Source: Cylicocyclus nassatus (lineage: Eukaryota; Nematoda; Chromadorea; Rhabditida; Strongylidae). Taken from it: a stretch of DNA of 64,000 nt. Location of the stretch: assembly GCA_958299035.1 (NCBI GenBank), contig CATQJL010000112.1, positions 88,430,636 through 88,494,635 on the forward strand. The letters run 5' to 3'. The position numbers and the translations under genes were made by a program. The notes beneath the pieces are model-generated. The model saw nothing but the letters and a program-made list of their open reading frames with translations, was not told the DNA's origin and ran no database searches. Positions 23,901-35,900 of the stretch are shown in pieces (position 1 is the stretch's first letter; every line of letters starts with the position of its first letter).

Positions 23901-26900
23901 GCCGTTCACTTCAAAGTATGCTGTCAAAGTAGTGAACAGAGGTGCGATAGGGGGAGCCAAGTCTCCCCCTACCTTCACTTTTGAGCTGGTACGGGGTGAC
24001 CACCTTCACTTTTGGAATAAAAAATTTTTCGCTGGACGACAAAGAAGGAAAATAAGCAAAACAAACGCAAAAAAGATTATTGAAAGCATATATTTATGTA
24101 TACGGCGGCATATATATTTAAAATAAAGGTTTTTAGTAAATGGTGTATTTGGAAGTAAAGCTTAGCAAAACTGTACGGATTTTATTAAGCAGATTATGTT
24201 ATAACGTATAGCGAAGGAAGTAGGTCGATCCAGGCAGTAACGGCCGAGAACCAGAATTTTGAATATTTAAATAGTGAAAAATCATGCGAAATTTCCACTG
24301 TTATAAATCTGTTGTTTGAAGATGTCAGCAGTTGCGACTTCATAGGTTTTGAAGAGTAGATGTTGCTCTATCAGCTAGTGAAGGAATCGGGTTGATTTAA
24401 GAGATAGTCGTTGAAAACCAGAATTCTAAAAATTTACGCCATTTTTGCGTGTTTTTTGACTGTTGAGAGTTAAACTCTTATAAATCTTGAATGTGGAAGT
24501 GTATGATGTTGCGACTTCATAGGTTTTATAGAGTAAGGTTTGCCCTACTAGAATATATCTTACCCGTACCAATTCATCAAAGCACCGCCGAGATCCAGGC
24601 TCTTGAAAAAAGCAGGTAAAAAACAGCTTTTTGAACTTCAACAGCTCGTAACTTCTCCAGAACTGCATGAATCATGTTGCGACTTCATAGGTTGAATTCT
24701 TCTTATCAAGAGCTTTCAGATGATATATAATATGTGGGGGTTTAGAGCCTCCTACGAATTATGACCGGGGGGGGGAGACTTTTTAGGCCAAAGTCTCCCC
24801 CTCGCCCATTTTAATGTATTGGCTGGAGGCCGCCAGGGGAGACTTTGGCCTAAAAAGTCTCCCCCCCCCCGGGCATATGCCGTAAGAGGCGCGAAACTCC
24901 CACATATTATATATCATCTGAAAGCTCTTGATTAGAAGAATCTAACCTATGAAGTCGCAACATGATTCGTGCAATTCTGAAGAAGTTATGAGCTCTTGAA
25001 GTTCAAAAAGCGGATTTTTACCTGCTTTTTCATGACTCTGGATCTCGGAGGTGTTTCAATGGATCGGAACGGACAAGACATATTCTGATAAGGCAAACCT
25101 TACTCTATAGAACCTATGAAGTCGCAACATCACACACTTTCACATTCAAGATTTATAAGAGTTTAACTGTCAACTGTCAAAAAACACGCAAAAATGGCGT
25201 AAATTTTTAGAATTCTGGTTTTCAACGACTATCTCTTAAATCGACCCGATTCCTTCACTAGCTGGTAGAGCAACATTTACTCTTTAAAACCTATGAAGTC
25301 GCAACTGCTGACATCTTCAAACAACAGATTTATAACAGTGGAAATTTTGCATGATTTTTCACTATTTAAATATTCAAAATTCTAGTTCTCGGCCGTTACT
25401 GCCTAGATCGACCTACTTCCTTCGCAGCACGTTATGACAAAATTTACTTAATAAAATCCGTATAGTCCAACAAACTTTTACTTCCAAATACACCATTTAC
25501 TAAACACGTCTATTTTAAATTTTCATGAATAAAATTTATAAATATTTTTAATATTCATCGTATCTGTGGCCCTAAAGAAAGCCGTTCGGTCACGACTTGA
25601 CCTAGAAAGATAGCTCTGTTCGTCCGTCCAACCCCCCCCCCCCTCACCTCCTTCCCCCCCCCCCGTCGACGTTTTTGGGAGGTGAGTGTCCGGCACTACC
25701 ACCTTCACTTTTGGCCGGCCAGTGGTAGCTGGAACCACCTTCACTTTTGGTGGGCCCGGCTCCCCCCATCGCACCTCCGGTAGTGAACCGACTCGTGCCA
25801 GTTCAAGATACTTTTGCTTTTCACCCGCAACGAAATTAACCGTCTGATGTTTTAACAGATGTTCGGCTAGTCGGCACACGCTGTGTGATTTGTCTTGCAG
25901 GCAAAAGTCGAATACTCTGTGCAGTGTCGGAGGTGGACACACATATCGTGTGTTTAAGTGCTGCTTGATTTCATCCGCACCTGCTGCACCTTCACTTTCA
26001 ATAAAGTGACTCGTGCTCTATCAGGATCTTTGTAAATTACTTGTGTAGTACTTAACTGCCGAGACATCCTCGAGTCACTTGTAACTTAATATGTGAGTTT
26101 ACAGACTATGTGCGGCAACCAACATCTACTTACTAAAAACTTTTCAGTGGTGCCTTTTTCAGCGTAAAATTCGTAGGAATGTGTGTTAGTAAGTAATAAA
26201 AATCCAACCAAACCAAAATAGACAAGAAAACAAGGAAAATTGGTGGAAATGAGCGGCTTGCAATTTTGAAGCCCGTCATGTAGCGCTCACAGTGTGCAAT
26301 AACTAATAAGGAAAGCTACCTAACTTAGCTCGGCCTTTTGGTAAATGGCATATATATTCTGAATCAGCTTCAAACGCTGATTTCAAATATGCTATTCCTA
26401 GCTGCCAAGCACCATTCCGAAGCGAGTTATAAGCATTTTCCTACGCAAAATTGGCATACTATTGAACATGGGAAGACTGCCTGTAGATCAAAATCTGCAA
26501 TAAAAAGGTGCTGAGATATCGAGATAACACAAATCCAACCTTTTTTCACTAAAAAGAAGCAAAACGCAAGTGTATTAGCACTTGAGGGATGATGACGTTA
26601 TGCCAGTAGGCCGATGAGCATTCCAGTTTTGCGCAGGAAGAAGCCCATAACTCGCTTCGGAATGGTGCGTGGCAGCTATGAAGCATATTTGGAATCAGCG
26701 TTTGAAGCTGATTCCCACTTTATATGTCCCTTGTCAAAAGGCCGAGCTAAGTTAGGTAGCTTCCCTTGTAAGTTCAAATGGCTCGACGATAGTGCCGCTT
26801 TTCTCACTTATACACATAAAAATTGAGTACTGGTAAAATGTTAGTTAGTTTGTTCTATATAAAAACTTCTGTGTGTGAACCGATTAATGCCAAACTTTGC

Positions 26901-29900
26901 ATACATATGTTTCGACACCGGCCCACCCCGTAGGCTGTATCACCTATATCCCCGTTGATCGTCGCTTGACACGAGCGGGATCTAGTGACGCCTCCCTTCG
27001 TCCCTGTCGCGAGCGATCGTTGACCAATGTCTTCTCATCGCACCAGATACACGAGGAACGCTTCAAAGGACTGCTTTAAAGGACTTTGTGAACATGTCCG
27101 ACCGGTCTTCCTGTTCCGCGTTTGACGTTCAGCGGTGTCCAATCTGTTACAGCTCTGGTCCACCGATTGTCGTCAAAACGCATCACGTGTCCGGCCCATC
27201 TGATTTTATTCTGTTTGGCGTATGCGGCAGCATCCCTGCTTTTCGATCGTTGACGTAGCGTGGAGCTTCGTATTCCTTTCCTCACTTGCGCGAGTCGAGA
27301 CACTCCTAATATCGCTCTCTCAACAGCGCGTTCGACGACGCTCACCACATGTTTGTCTTGCTTCCTCATGGTCCACGTTTCCGAAGCGTACGTCAGAGCA
27401 GGCAGAACCGTCGTGCTGAAGAGATGGCGCGGAGCGATGTTCTTGATCTTCTTCACTACGTCCTCAATTGCCTTGTATGCTCCCCATGTTACTCGTTTCC
27501 TCCTGCTCAGTTCCGGGGTTAGATCGTTCGTCATGTTGACTTTCCTACCTAGGTAGACGTAGCTAGAGCATCCGGTGATCGTCATTCCATTCAGGGTGAA
27601 AGGAGCATCAGGAAACCATCCGTTTCTCATAAACACCGTCTTCGTCAGATTTAGCTGCAAACCGATCTTTCCATCAAACTGGGCCAGCATTCGTTCCGCT
27701 TGCGTGATGTCCGGTGTGATTAGGACTATGTCATCAGCGAAGCGAAGGTGGTGTATTTGCCGGCCGTCGACTTTCACGCCCATGTCACCCCACTCTAGTG
27801 TTCGCTTGAAGTTTTTGAGAGTAGCGCTGAAAAGTTTCGGCGATATAGTATCGCCTTGTCGTACTCCTCTCTTTACGTCGATGATGATGTCCTTGTAGAA
27901 TGGTGTGATCTTAGTTGTGAAGTGTCGTACAGCTCACGAATCATCTTGATGAACTGAATTGGAATACCTTGACTGCTCAAGGCATCGATGACAGCCTTAG
28001 TTTCAACCGAATTGAATGCCTTCTTCAAGTCGATGAAGGTGAGAGCGGCATCCTGTACTCTCGCGATACTTCGATGACCCTTGTTATCGTGTGTATGTGG
28101 TCCATAGTGTAAATCCTTTCCGGAACTTAGCTTGCTCGCATGGTTGTCTTTCGTCTAATTCTCTTTCGATCCTGTTAAGAAGTACTCGTGTGAAGAGTTT
28201 GTAGACTGTAGACAATATGCAGATGGGGCGATAAAATCCGATGTCGCGGGGGTCTCCCTTCTTGTACAGCAATACGGTCTTGCTGGTCTTCCATTGACTT
28301 GGAATGTGCCCTCCGTCAGGTACCGCGTGAAGAGCCTCGCCATAGTTTTCTGGTGGGAGATTCTTTAGGTGTTCCGGTTTGATCCTGTCGGGCCCGGCTG
28401 CTGTACGGCTTTTCATTGACATTATAGCATGTCGAAACTCTGAAGGAAGAAATGTATGGTGCAACATATCTGCCCTCCTTGAGATGGCATGCTGGTAGGT
28501 GGACGTGATCGCAAAGAGATCCGAGGAAAATTCGTTGATTACTTTCTCCATCGACCTTCGGGAAGATGTCGTGGTTCCATCAGAGCGATGGAGTGCGGTC
28601 ATCTTGGTCTTGAAATTGACGACGCTTCGGCGGGCGTTGCGTATACTTCTTCCGGCCTCCGCGGCGTCAACCATAACTTGTGCCCTTCTTTCTTTGATAT
28701 CTTCCTCTATCGCTTCTCTGCTCTTCGCGAGCCCAGAAGTAAGTTGGTAATTGCCTGACGCTCGTGCTCGTCCAACGTTGGCGTATTAACTCTAGAGTCT
28801 CCGTTGACAGGCGCTTCCTGGTACTTCTTGAGCTCTCAGTTTCCTTACAAGGAAACGATACTCAATGTCCGTGGCTTTTTGAGACGAGATGTATACCATT
28901 ACACTCGTTTTCGAACGCTGATTCCGAATCTGACTTCCGTTTCTGCTAATCGTTTCTCTGAAAGAAGTTATGAAGGAATTTCTATCCAAGTTTGCCCGCT
29001 TAAGGGAAATATGGTCATTGGAACGGCCTCCCGCGACCACGTTCTGGTGTAATGGTTAGTGCGATAGCCTCATAAGTTGATATAGGTTCAAATCCTTTGC
29101 GTTTTTACTTTTGCATTACTTTTGCCTCAATTAAGCTTGTTCGAGAAAGCTTTACTCGAATTATGACCATTGAACACATTTTAGCGTAAACAGTAGTCAT
29201 TTTTTCCAAAAATCCACATTTTTTCGAGAGTAAGAGCGTTCACTTAACTTGAGGATGTAAAAGAAGGTTAATTGAGGCAACGCAAAACTAAAAAACACAA
29301 AAGGACTCGAACCTAGACCTGCATCAGCTTAGAGACTGTCGCACTAACCACTAGACCACAGCGCACTTGTGGCATTCGTGCTCCGACAGATTTTCACTGG
29401 GCAGCCAAACTCCGCGCAATCCATGATAACATCTTTGAAGCGATTAGCAGAAACGGAAGTAGGATTTGGAATCACGGTTCCAAGGCGAGTGTAATGGTAT
29501 ACATCTCATTTCAAAAGGCCACGGACACCGAGTATCGTTCCCTTGTTAGCACAATCGTGGAGATGCTGGATAAATCTTTCATATTCCTCGTCGATGTTGT
29601 CGATCACGGTATCTCGCCAAAAGCCGGATATGGAAGAAGACAGGTCCCAGTTGATGATAGTCGTGAAACGGTGTTTCCTGAACTTAATGGCCCTTTCTCC
29701 ATTCCGTGAGAAGTAGAACTTGGCACGAAGGAGACGATGGTCCAATTCCGTGTAAAATTTCGGAACAACAGCGACGTCGGTCAGGCAATACCTTCTATTG
29801 ACGATGATGTGATCAACTTGTTATGGTACTCTCCACCGGACGATTCCCAGTCCAGCGTCGGGAAGGGGGCTTTTGAAACTGTGAGTTCCCCTGGATGGTC

Positions 29901-32900
29901 CTCGTCTCATGATGAACTCGGACAATCTCTCCCCTTGTTCGCTCCTCTGTAGCCCACGAGTCCCAATGTAAAATTCCGCAGCTGACTTTCTTGCTCCGAT
30001 CTTCGCGTTGAAGTTACCGACGTTGACCTTGTAGAAGGTGCACTTTTCGGCCTCGGGCATACCTCAAGCGATTTCAGTCGCCACGCGATTTGGCAATACT
30101 CCAAATGTTCATAACTCATCCAACGGGGTTTCTGAATGTACGGAAGAGGGGGCATTTTATCAGCCTACGAAAGTTATACATGCTGTGCATTTGAGGTCTT
30201 CCAGTATTGAATTTGAAGACATATGGCAAATTGCCAGATCGCGTGGCGACTGAAATCGCGTGAGGTATATCCCTTGCCTTCTCTGTAGAACTTCTCCAAG
30301 TCCATGTAGAAGGCCTCAACTTCGTCTTCGTCGTAGCTTGATGTTGGGACGTACGTTATGAAGACCTTCAAGTCTGGGATTGATCGATATCGTGATATTC
30401 GTAAACGTCCGATCCGGGTTGTTAGTTGTTCGAATGAATCGATGCTCAAGGCCAACCTCGTATTGACAAGGACTCCTAAACCGCTGACTCCTTTGCTGTC
30501 GCATATTCCTAAAAACTGTTCTTCTCCAGTATCAAACGTGGCGTTCAGCGGTTGGTGTCTCCTTGTCGCGATCATCCGATGACGTCGTACTGACCTTCTT
30601 TGTTTGCATCAAGAAATCTTCGATGGATATGTCCGATGCGAGCGTGCGTGCGTTGTAAGTCCAGATCGTCATCATTGTCCGTCTCGTTTTCGGCAGCCTA
30701 TATCGCCCTTCAAACCTTGTCCCCACCGGCGCTGCCTTACCAGCGGCTATTCCAAGATTAAGAGAGCTTTCCATTATATCACTGTGTTCAACGATTAATT
30801 ACTCACAGGAGCAGCTTGTTGGGCTCAAATCTCCCGCGAGGGACGGTCGGAGCATATTTGTTAGAGGCGACTCCGAGCCCGCCTCTCCCACACCTACCCG
30901 GGAAATAGGTATGCAAGCTTTTAATGGAGGCAGGGAGTCCGTCCCCCAGCTCCGCTTGCTTATCAGAGCAGGCGCGGGGTCGCTTTTGGTCGGCGACTAG
31001 CCCCCCTATCCGCCACCTGGGGACGCCCCACTAGCCTCGCGACTAACCGGCTGGGATCCCTCTGAGAGGGAGATCCGTGGCCCCGTAGGGTATCGCGGCC
31101 AAAATCCCAAAACTCTGTTGATTTATTGATTTTGAAGAAAAATGAACTCTTATCAAGTTCTATCAGGCCAGTTTCAACTTTCGTGCAAACAATAGCGGTG
31201 AAGCTTATTTTTATTCCAGATGAAGAAAATGCCCTGATTCACGGCTATGCAGTCAGCAGTTATCTGTCCACTATTATCTAGATACAGACGGAAGCCAAAA
31301 CGCAGATAAGTCGACCTCTAGAGTTACTCATCAAGTTTGCTCTCTGTTGAGCCAGCCCAACCCAGGTGCAGGCGTTGCAGACAAAGCTGGGCATGCCAGC
31401 TAGTATCATATGCAATCCAATTTAGTGATAAGATACAAATTCGTCGGGACTATCAAGCATCATTGTAAACTGTGGCACTGACAATACAGGTCGTTCTGCT
31501 TTTTCTGTATATTGAGTAGCCTTCTGATTCCATTGACGTAGTATTGCTCAGCTGTTTAGAAAAGCGCTTAGAGCACTTTCGTCGCGCAAACACGGCCAAC
31601 TCGGATCGCTTGCACCACATTTTTTGTGTAACATGTACGTAATGAAAGCTGCGTATGCTGCCGGCTCCTGGAATCTTTGCACATAGAGCGCTATCGACAT
31701 CGATGGCTGTCTGTACTTTGTATGCAGCTTTCTCAGAAGCATACGGCAGTAAGGTAATTCCCTTTTTTGGAACCCAGTCACGTACACATAAGCATCGACT
31801 TATTAAGAACGTTCCTCTTAAAGAGGTCGTCGCATAGCTCTCTGACTTGCCATGGAAAATCCGTGCAATCTGCTGCCTGTCTGAAGCGGTTTGCCCTTCG
31901 CTCAGATTTTGTGATCTAGAGCCAGCGAGGATTGCAGTTGACGGTTAGAAAGTAAGGGCGTTTGCCACATCGGCACTCGCTACAGCATCCTGATATGACT
32001 GCTGCATTGCCCTCGGGCCCATATGTGGAGATGCTTATATGATGCGACTGCCAGGAGGACCGTGATTATCTTCTCCCGGGAGATAATCCTACCTTTGTAG
32101 GAATCGCTTCGAAGATTTTGCTGGTGATCCTTTGGTAAATTAGGCAATTTTGTTTTATTTTCACATAAGCATCGACAGCAAAATGTTGAACGAGCTTTTT
32201 CACGCGCAGAATCGGGTTGAAACTGTCACGAACGGATAATAGATAGTAATAATATTTTATTTGCGTGATGCGGGCTCCTCTTCTATCCAACAAAGTAAGA
32301 TCACATTCTCCGAAAAAAGGGGTACGTAAGGTCTCACTGTTTATCAATATAGTTTATGTTTACCAAGTGAACGCCATTCGATTCTCGCAAGTGGGCGGTT
32401 AGCATTATTACAGGACGGAGGACGGATGCCATTATCCTCGCCAACGTAAACGGTCGCAACTTCGTTGGTGGTTGGTACGGAGTACTTTCCCCTGATACCT
32501 TTTTCCCTATTGTTATCAATCATTTTGATTTCCGTTGGCTGCCTGTTCTCACATCGCGCAGCTTTCTCTTTAGCTCGTTTAACTTCGCATAACCATATCA
32601 TTCGAAGTGATTATGCGTAAATGTTGTTGTGCGCAAACCATTCACTTAGGTACAGCATCAACCCGGAGTTGCAGATCACATTCTGCGCGTTTCCGAAACG
32701 CTGCTGCGCGGCAAGGTCAGACCGAGTAGGTAGATCTGTCCATACTGTCTCTCGTACTCGTTGCGATGAAGAGGTCCGACTTGAGTACAAAAGTAACACC
32801 TGTAATTTACTCTTTTAGCGGCAATAAGTTTGGCCGTGAATTCTGAAACAGTATAGGCCTCGTCCTACTGGTACCTCGACATGGGTCGCATAGATGCTAT

Positions 32901-35900
32901 ATCCAAGACAGATCTATGAGCTATATCTTCATCTGAGAGTAATGATTTCGGCTGAAATTCTATTGTGAAAAGAATAAGGTTTGGCGGACCAACGATATAA
33001 ACCGGGCCTTATGGATGCTTAGTAAGTTAGCGAAGTGTGATGCAACCCCGTAAAAAGTGTGGCAGGCACAGCGTTTTTGGGGTTGTGCCACACCACACCA
33101 ACTTACTTTCGAAGAAACATCTAGCGAAGAATATATTCATGATCAAACTCCAAGCAAGTATTGATGATTTTTAGCATAATGTAGTTACTTGTATACGTTT
33201 TCTTTAGTCGATAACCAAGATCGTCAACACGCTTCATTCAGTCAGGCTAACGCCATAGTGCCGTCAGCTTCGTCGTAGCCTCGGTATTCGAATCATGGTT
33301 GAGCAACTACCAAACACAGCAAGTACACAGTTAATAGTTAACTAGTCAACTGCTTGAAATAGTACTTTGTATGTGCAAAAAAGGTGTTTAACTAAAATTT
33401 AAAACAAAATCATTCATGTTTCAAAATGACTATTTCCCTTGGTTTGGCTCGCTAAAACTTTGTCCGCAGGGGTTATTTGACATTTTAATTACGAATATGC
33501 TATTTACTACGCTTGGTGCTGCCTCTGTTATGCCAAGGGTCAAGCAAGGGGTGTGGCACACGATCGCTGGTTACGACCCCCTCTGATTGCTGTCTGATAA
33601 GACCGTCTCCCCCCCCCCCTGAACTATACACTTAAGATAGCATTACTTGAAGGCCCTGTCAAAACATAATGGGCAACATATCCATAATTAGCATGTCAAA
33701 TAACCCCTGTAGACAAAGGTGAGCGAATGCTGAAGATTCAAGATACTAGGCTACCTAAGTGGAATGGTCAAATTCCAACATGGTTGACTTTGTTTCAAAG
33801 GTGAATTAGCTATCCGTTTTGCACTCAAGACAAAGCACCACTCCTTCTTTGTTTTTTGTTTTTGTTTTTTGTGAATTGTTTTTTTGATACAGTTAATGGG
33901 GTGCGGTACACCCCCTTGAAAGCTGCGGCCGCCGCAGCACAAAGTTAACCATGTTGGAATTTGACCATTTCATTTATGTAGCCTAGTATGTTGAATCTTC
34001 AGAAATCGCTCACACTTTGTCTACACGGATTATTTGACATGCTAATTATGGATAGGATACGAATACCAAGTGATCACTATTATCAGACTACCCAACTACG
34101 ACCCCCTCCCCTTTTGACTCCTCAATACGACCCCCCAGGTGTGGCGTGCCGCACCCCACGCTTGACCCTGGTTATGCCTAACGACAGTAGACTACAGTGC
34201 TAGGGCAGGGGCCTTTTGAGGCATAGAGCAGGGTCTTTTGAGGCACTCAGCGGGAGGGAGCGGGTAGGGAGTAGAGAGTCCGGCGTATCCGGCGATTGTG
34301 AGCGACACTTCTTGGTTCACCCTGGTTTTAATGCTGTTTGTTTACTTTCCTTACACTGCAGGCATGCATATAGTCTAATCCGATCGTACCGAGCATGCCT
34401 TTGTCCCTAACGTCTTCACCGGTCGTAGTCCGCCAAAGGGGACGGACTGAGCGTGGCCAATGCCGAGTTCGCAGTTCAGATTACATCCGAAGAAGAACAC
34501 TTGACCGGATTCCAACAAGACTACATAGACGACAAATAAGACCAAAGCTATAGAAATCAAAAAATAAGTTCTCACCACCGCTATGGTACTTGCCAAGGCA
34601 AATATCAATCACTCTAGCTGGAAATGTCTTCAACATTGTTGGTACAAGAACATTTTTGAATTCGTCCTAAAATACCTTCATGATTTTGTTGCTGAATTCT
34701 GCTGCCAAAATTGCCGATTGTTTTGCCTACTGCTCAAGGCAATCTAGGCAGAACAATCGATCTTGGGTAATCCACTGCTCGGAAAGTACTTACCTAACAT
34801 CATTATTTTTCTCAAGTGTGCTACAACTTACGCTTCGCTCTCGACAAAAGAAGCCTTGTCGATGAGCTAGATTGAGCTTGTTGTACTGATTGTTACCCAT
34901 AGCAAGTAACTGCCCGTCATCTGTCAATAATGCAGACGCATTGTATCCTGCCCTGCATGTTGCCACTCGGATTCCCCCCAGCGCGCATATCTGAACAATT
35001 TCAGCAATGTTGAGATCTTTGCATAGTCGGTCATAGATTACTTGAACTGGAGTAGTGATCCATTCTGTTTTACCATTACCCAATCTGCCGTCGCTGCCAT
35101 TGCCCCAGGCGAAAACTTCACCATCTTCGGTGAGGACTAAGCAGTGTTCCGATCCGCAAACCATTTCTAACACATGTACTCTAAAAGTTATGAGGATATT
35201 GTGGATGCTGCGACGTCAGTGCAGATTCTTATCCGAACCAACATAGCGGACCACTGATTACGCTCACTGGGTCAGGCTACAACTATATAAATATGGTTCG
35301 CATGCTAGCGAAGCCGGAAGATCATTAATAGCAGCCAGCATTTTTTGATTTGTAAGCTGGATTTCCAAAAGATATTTACGTTACTTCGAACTAGGTTCGA
35401 GTGTGTTTTGCGAATATCGCAACGGGGGGTCGCAGTGGCATGCAGTGACATCTATTTGGGTGGATGGAGGGGGTAAAAGAGGGCATTTTGAATATAGACC
35501 CTAAGCTCAGAAGAAAACCGAATAGCAAATTATCAAGGTCGGTAGTAAACCTATCGAAACTCAGAGTTATAACTCAGACTTAACTCTGAGTTATCTCTGA
35601 GCTAACGCGCAACATTTTGACCCCCTTAACAGGTGTTTGAACAGATCAAATCCGGAAAGCGATGATATGGCAGGATTCTCCTTAACACGTAGTTTATTTC
35701 TAATAGCGCAACATTGTCCGAATCGTCCTGCACAAGAAACAGCGCCACCAAACGCGCAACTAGTGTCTGCGATAACTCTGAGTTTGGTGCGAGTTCTAGT
35801 CTATCGTGGAACTCAGAGATAACTCTGAGTTTGGTCAGAGAAAGAGAAATAGTGCGCAAAAGAAGAGGGGCAGCTAAAAAGTCCTCCGGGGTACATTTTG

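Larger units (their letters stand above)
28848..29545. mobile_element. Tourist-like foldback element with tRNA-like arms, TTA duplication
   Basis: CAAGGAAACGATACTCAATG at the left is mirrored by CGAGTATCGTTCCCTTG at the right; TTA stands on both sides (28845-28847, 29546-29548). The arms share GAGATGTATACCATTACACT and CTTCCGTTTCTGCTAATCG. A tRNA-like block faces inward in each arm. It splits the RTE linker region. Confidence 0.85.
26900..31110 (-). mobile_element. RTE-type LINE inserted in the Helitron
   Basis: In minus orientation: a G+C-rich 5' leader (31110-30775), endonuclease (30774-29506), linker and RT (28760-27076), and a 3' tail near 26930-27075 with a decayed [13 protein letters not shown] block. 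It matches the RTE family very common in hookworms. It is interrupted by a Tourist-like element (28848-29545) and a small foldback (30060-30270). Exact ends and target duplication were not resolved. Confidence 0.85.
19721..32601 (-). mobile_element. Decayed Helitron spread over about 13 kb by later insertions
   Basis: Fragments occur on the minus strand in the right order for a Helitron Rep-helicase: N-terminal block 32601-32344, Rep 32347-31548, post-Rep 25990-25790, helicase entry 23838-23510, Walker A 23280-23100, middle helicase 21540-21238, late helicase 21122-20985, C-terminal motif 19954-19721. Gaps are explained by an RTE LINE, a Tourist-like element, a 1.4-kb palindrome, a TTCGAA-rich segment and a mariner MITE. 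The TC and CTRR termini were not located. Confidence 0.85.

Noticed and set aside
24331..25300. Six regularly spaced repeats taken as a CRISPR or tandem gene array
   Set aside because: Three are inverted relative to the other three, and spacers mirror each other. They are parts of one palindrome.
25523..25790. Gly-rich C-terminal tail as a real protein extension of the 25.5-kb ORF
   Set aside because: It is translated poly-C/poly-G and CCTTCACTTTTG repeat sequence beyond the Helitron homology.
34240..34353. Alternative last exon after the RCC1 exon at 34390 (frame-compatible, 36 codons to a stop)
   Set aside because: The peptide does not continue the RCC1 blade, whereas the exon at 12814 does so exactly. 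It could still be a minor truncated isoform.
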